From Ktedonobacter sp. (GTDB lineage: Bacteria; Chloroflexota; Ktedonobacteria; Ktedonobacterales; Ktedonobacteraceae): 6,703 nt of DNA. The notes under the pieces were generated by a model. The model was not told the DNA's origin and searched no databases. It worked only from the letters and a program-made list of their open reading frames with translations. Numbering within the stretch: position 1 is the stretch's first letter; each line of letters opens with the position of its first letter. The stretch spans positions 1,673 to 8,375 of the forward strand of contig DMFQ01000373.1 in the NCBI GenBank assembly GCA_003450555.1, in the 5' to 3' direction. Below are positions 6,326 to 6,703 of this stretch, piece after piece. A program made the position numbers and the translations under genes.

Positions 6326-6420
6326 TTACATTACTAAAAACGTCTCATGAAGAGCGAGAACTCTGGCGTCCACAAGAAACTCTCCTACGGGTTGTAGCGG
6401 AACCTCTTGCGGGTGCCAGG
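6326..6420. other. Intergenic stretch between convergent genes, nothing recognised
   Basis: These bases lie between the palindromic terminator and the hairpin at the end of the ABC transporter gene. I see no open frame with family likeness, no RNA gene and no clear repeat. Confidence 0.5.
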
Positions 6421-6447
6421 TGTAGCTGCTACAAGCTAGCAGCTACA
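6421..6447 (-). other. Stem-loop across the stop codon of the ABC transporter gene
   Basis: Arms 6421-6431 and 6437-6447 (TGTAGCTGCTA and its exact complement) make an 11-bp stem with a 5-base loop. The stop codon of the minus-strand gene (6443-6445) lies inside one arm. No T-run follows on the minus strand, so it is not a standard terminator; it may protect the mRNA 3' end or assist the stronger terminator further on. Confidence 0.55.
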
Positions 6448-6703
6448 GCAATCCTTTGCTCTTCAAGAAATTGGTTGCCACTTCTGTTACACTCATGCCT
6501 CCTACCACCTGAGCCTGTAACTGCTGGCTGACCTGCGTCGTCAAGTCTGGCGCCAGGGGATTGAGGGCCGTAGCAATGCCAGGAGCCTTTTTCAGCGTAT
6601 CATCGCGCACGATGGGCGCCGGGTTATAGGCGGGGAAGGCATTCTTGTCATCTTGCAACAGGATAAAGTTGTCTTTGGCAATGAGAGCCGCAGTCGTATA
6701 ACA
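6443..6703 (-). CDS. ABC transporter substrate-binding protein, glycine betaine/osmoprotectant type, C-terminal part (5' end outside window)
   Basis: The last 86 residues are present and the frame stays open to the window edge. The fragment reads through DNFILLQDDKNAFPAYNPAP and IVRDDTLKKAPGIATALNPL and ends MSVTEVATNFLKSKGLL. This order (LxDDKxxFPxYNPAPxVR, then a helical end with VAxxFLKxxGL) is typical of OpuAC-type substrate-binding proteins (OpuCC, OsmF and ProX relatives), which bind glycine betaine, choline or other quaternary amines outside the membrane and deliver them to an ABC permease. The lipoprotein signal and the ligand-binding aromatic residues are off-window, so the ligand cannot be named; the permease and ATPase genes may lie further right. 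A TTG at 6658 could be misread as a start, but homology continues upstream of it. Confidence 0.88.
   Translation of the reverse strand, partial: CYTTAALIAKDNFILLQDDKNAFPAYNPAPIVRDDTLKKAPGIATALNPLAPDLTTQVSQQLQAQVVGGMSVTEVATNFLKSKGLL

Noticed and set aside
6172..6531. A plus-strand open frame running across the terminator palindrome
   Set aside because: It reads through the reductase end, the terminator and the antisense of the ABC gene, with no recognisable protein features.

Overview
This window reads as a piece of ordinary bacterial chromosome with moderate GC. It contains no phage, transposon, CRISPR or rRNA/tRNA signal that I can see. The gene content suggests a Chloroflexota member of the Ktedonobacteria type: an F420-type luciferase-like oxidoreductase, a mycoredoxin-like glutaredoxin fused to thioredoxin reductase, a polytopic membrane-anchored molybdenum oxidoreductase and a GT-C glycosyltransferase. 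An actinobacterium is a weaker alternative. The assignment is inference from gene style only.

Layout. The left third lies on the minus strand. A DoxX-like membrane protein (1045-1659) is followed 30 bases later by a small four-helix membrane protein of unknown function (577-1014). Next comes an F420-dependent oxidoreductase gene whose start is at 479 and whose end lies outside the window; it has a good promoter of its own, placed in the last codon of the membrane-protein gene and just beyond it. A short divergent promoter region (1660-1746) separates this block from the plus-strand block. There a GT-C glycosyltransferase gene (1747-3292) is broken by a single extra base near 2536, and 19 bases after it a five-helix sulfite-oxidase-like molybdopterin oxidoreductase begins (3312-4943). 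After a 90-base gap with a possible promoter comes a glutaredoxin-thioredoxin reductase fusion (5034-6266). A perfect 52-bp palindrome (6274-6325) acts as a two-way terminator between that gene and the tail of a glycine-betaine-type ABC transporter substrate-binding gene arriving on the minus strand (6443 to the window edge).

How the genes may work together. The DoxX-like protein, the exported molybdenum enzyme and the glutaredoxin/thioredoxin reductase fusion share a sulfur or thiol redox theme on the two faces of the membrane. The neighbourhood makes that link plausible but does not prove it. The glycosyltransferase probably builds a lipid-linked or cell-surface glycan and would be co-transcribed with the molybdenum enzyme.

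Most noteworthy points: the one-base frameshift that breaks a conserved GHxD-type motif; a twin-arginine motif directly before the fifth membrane helix of the molybdenum protein, implying mixed Sec/Tat insertion; loss of the usual NADPH-phosphate-binding arginines in the thioredoxin reductase; and the loopless 52-bp palindrome. None of these amounts to a clearly new biological system.
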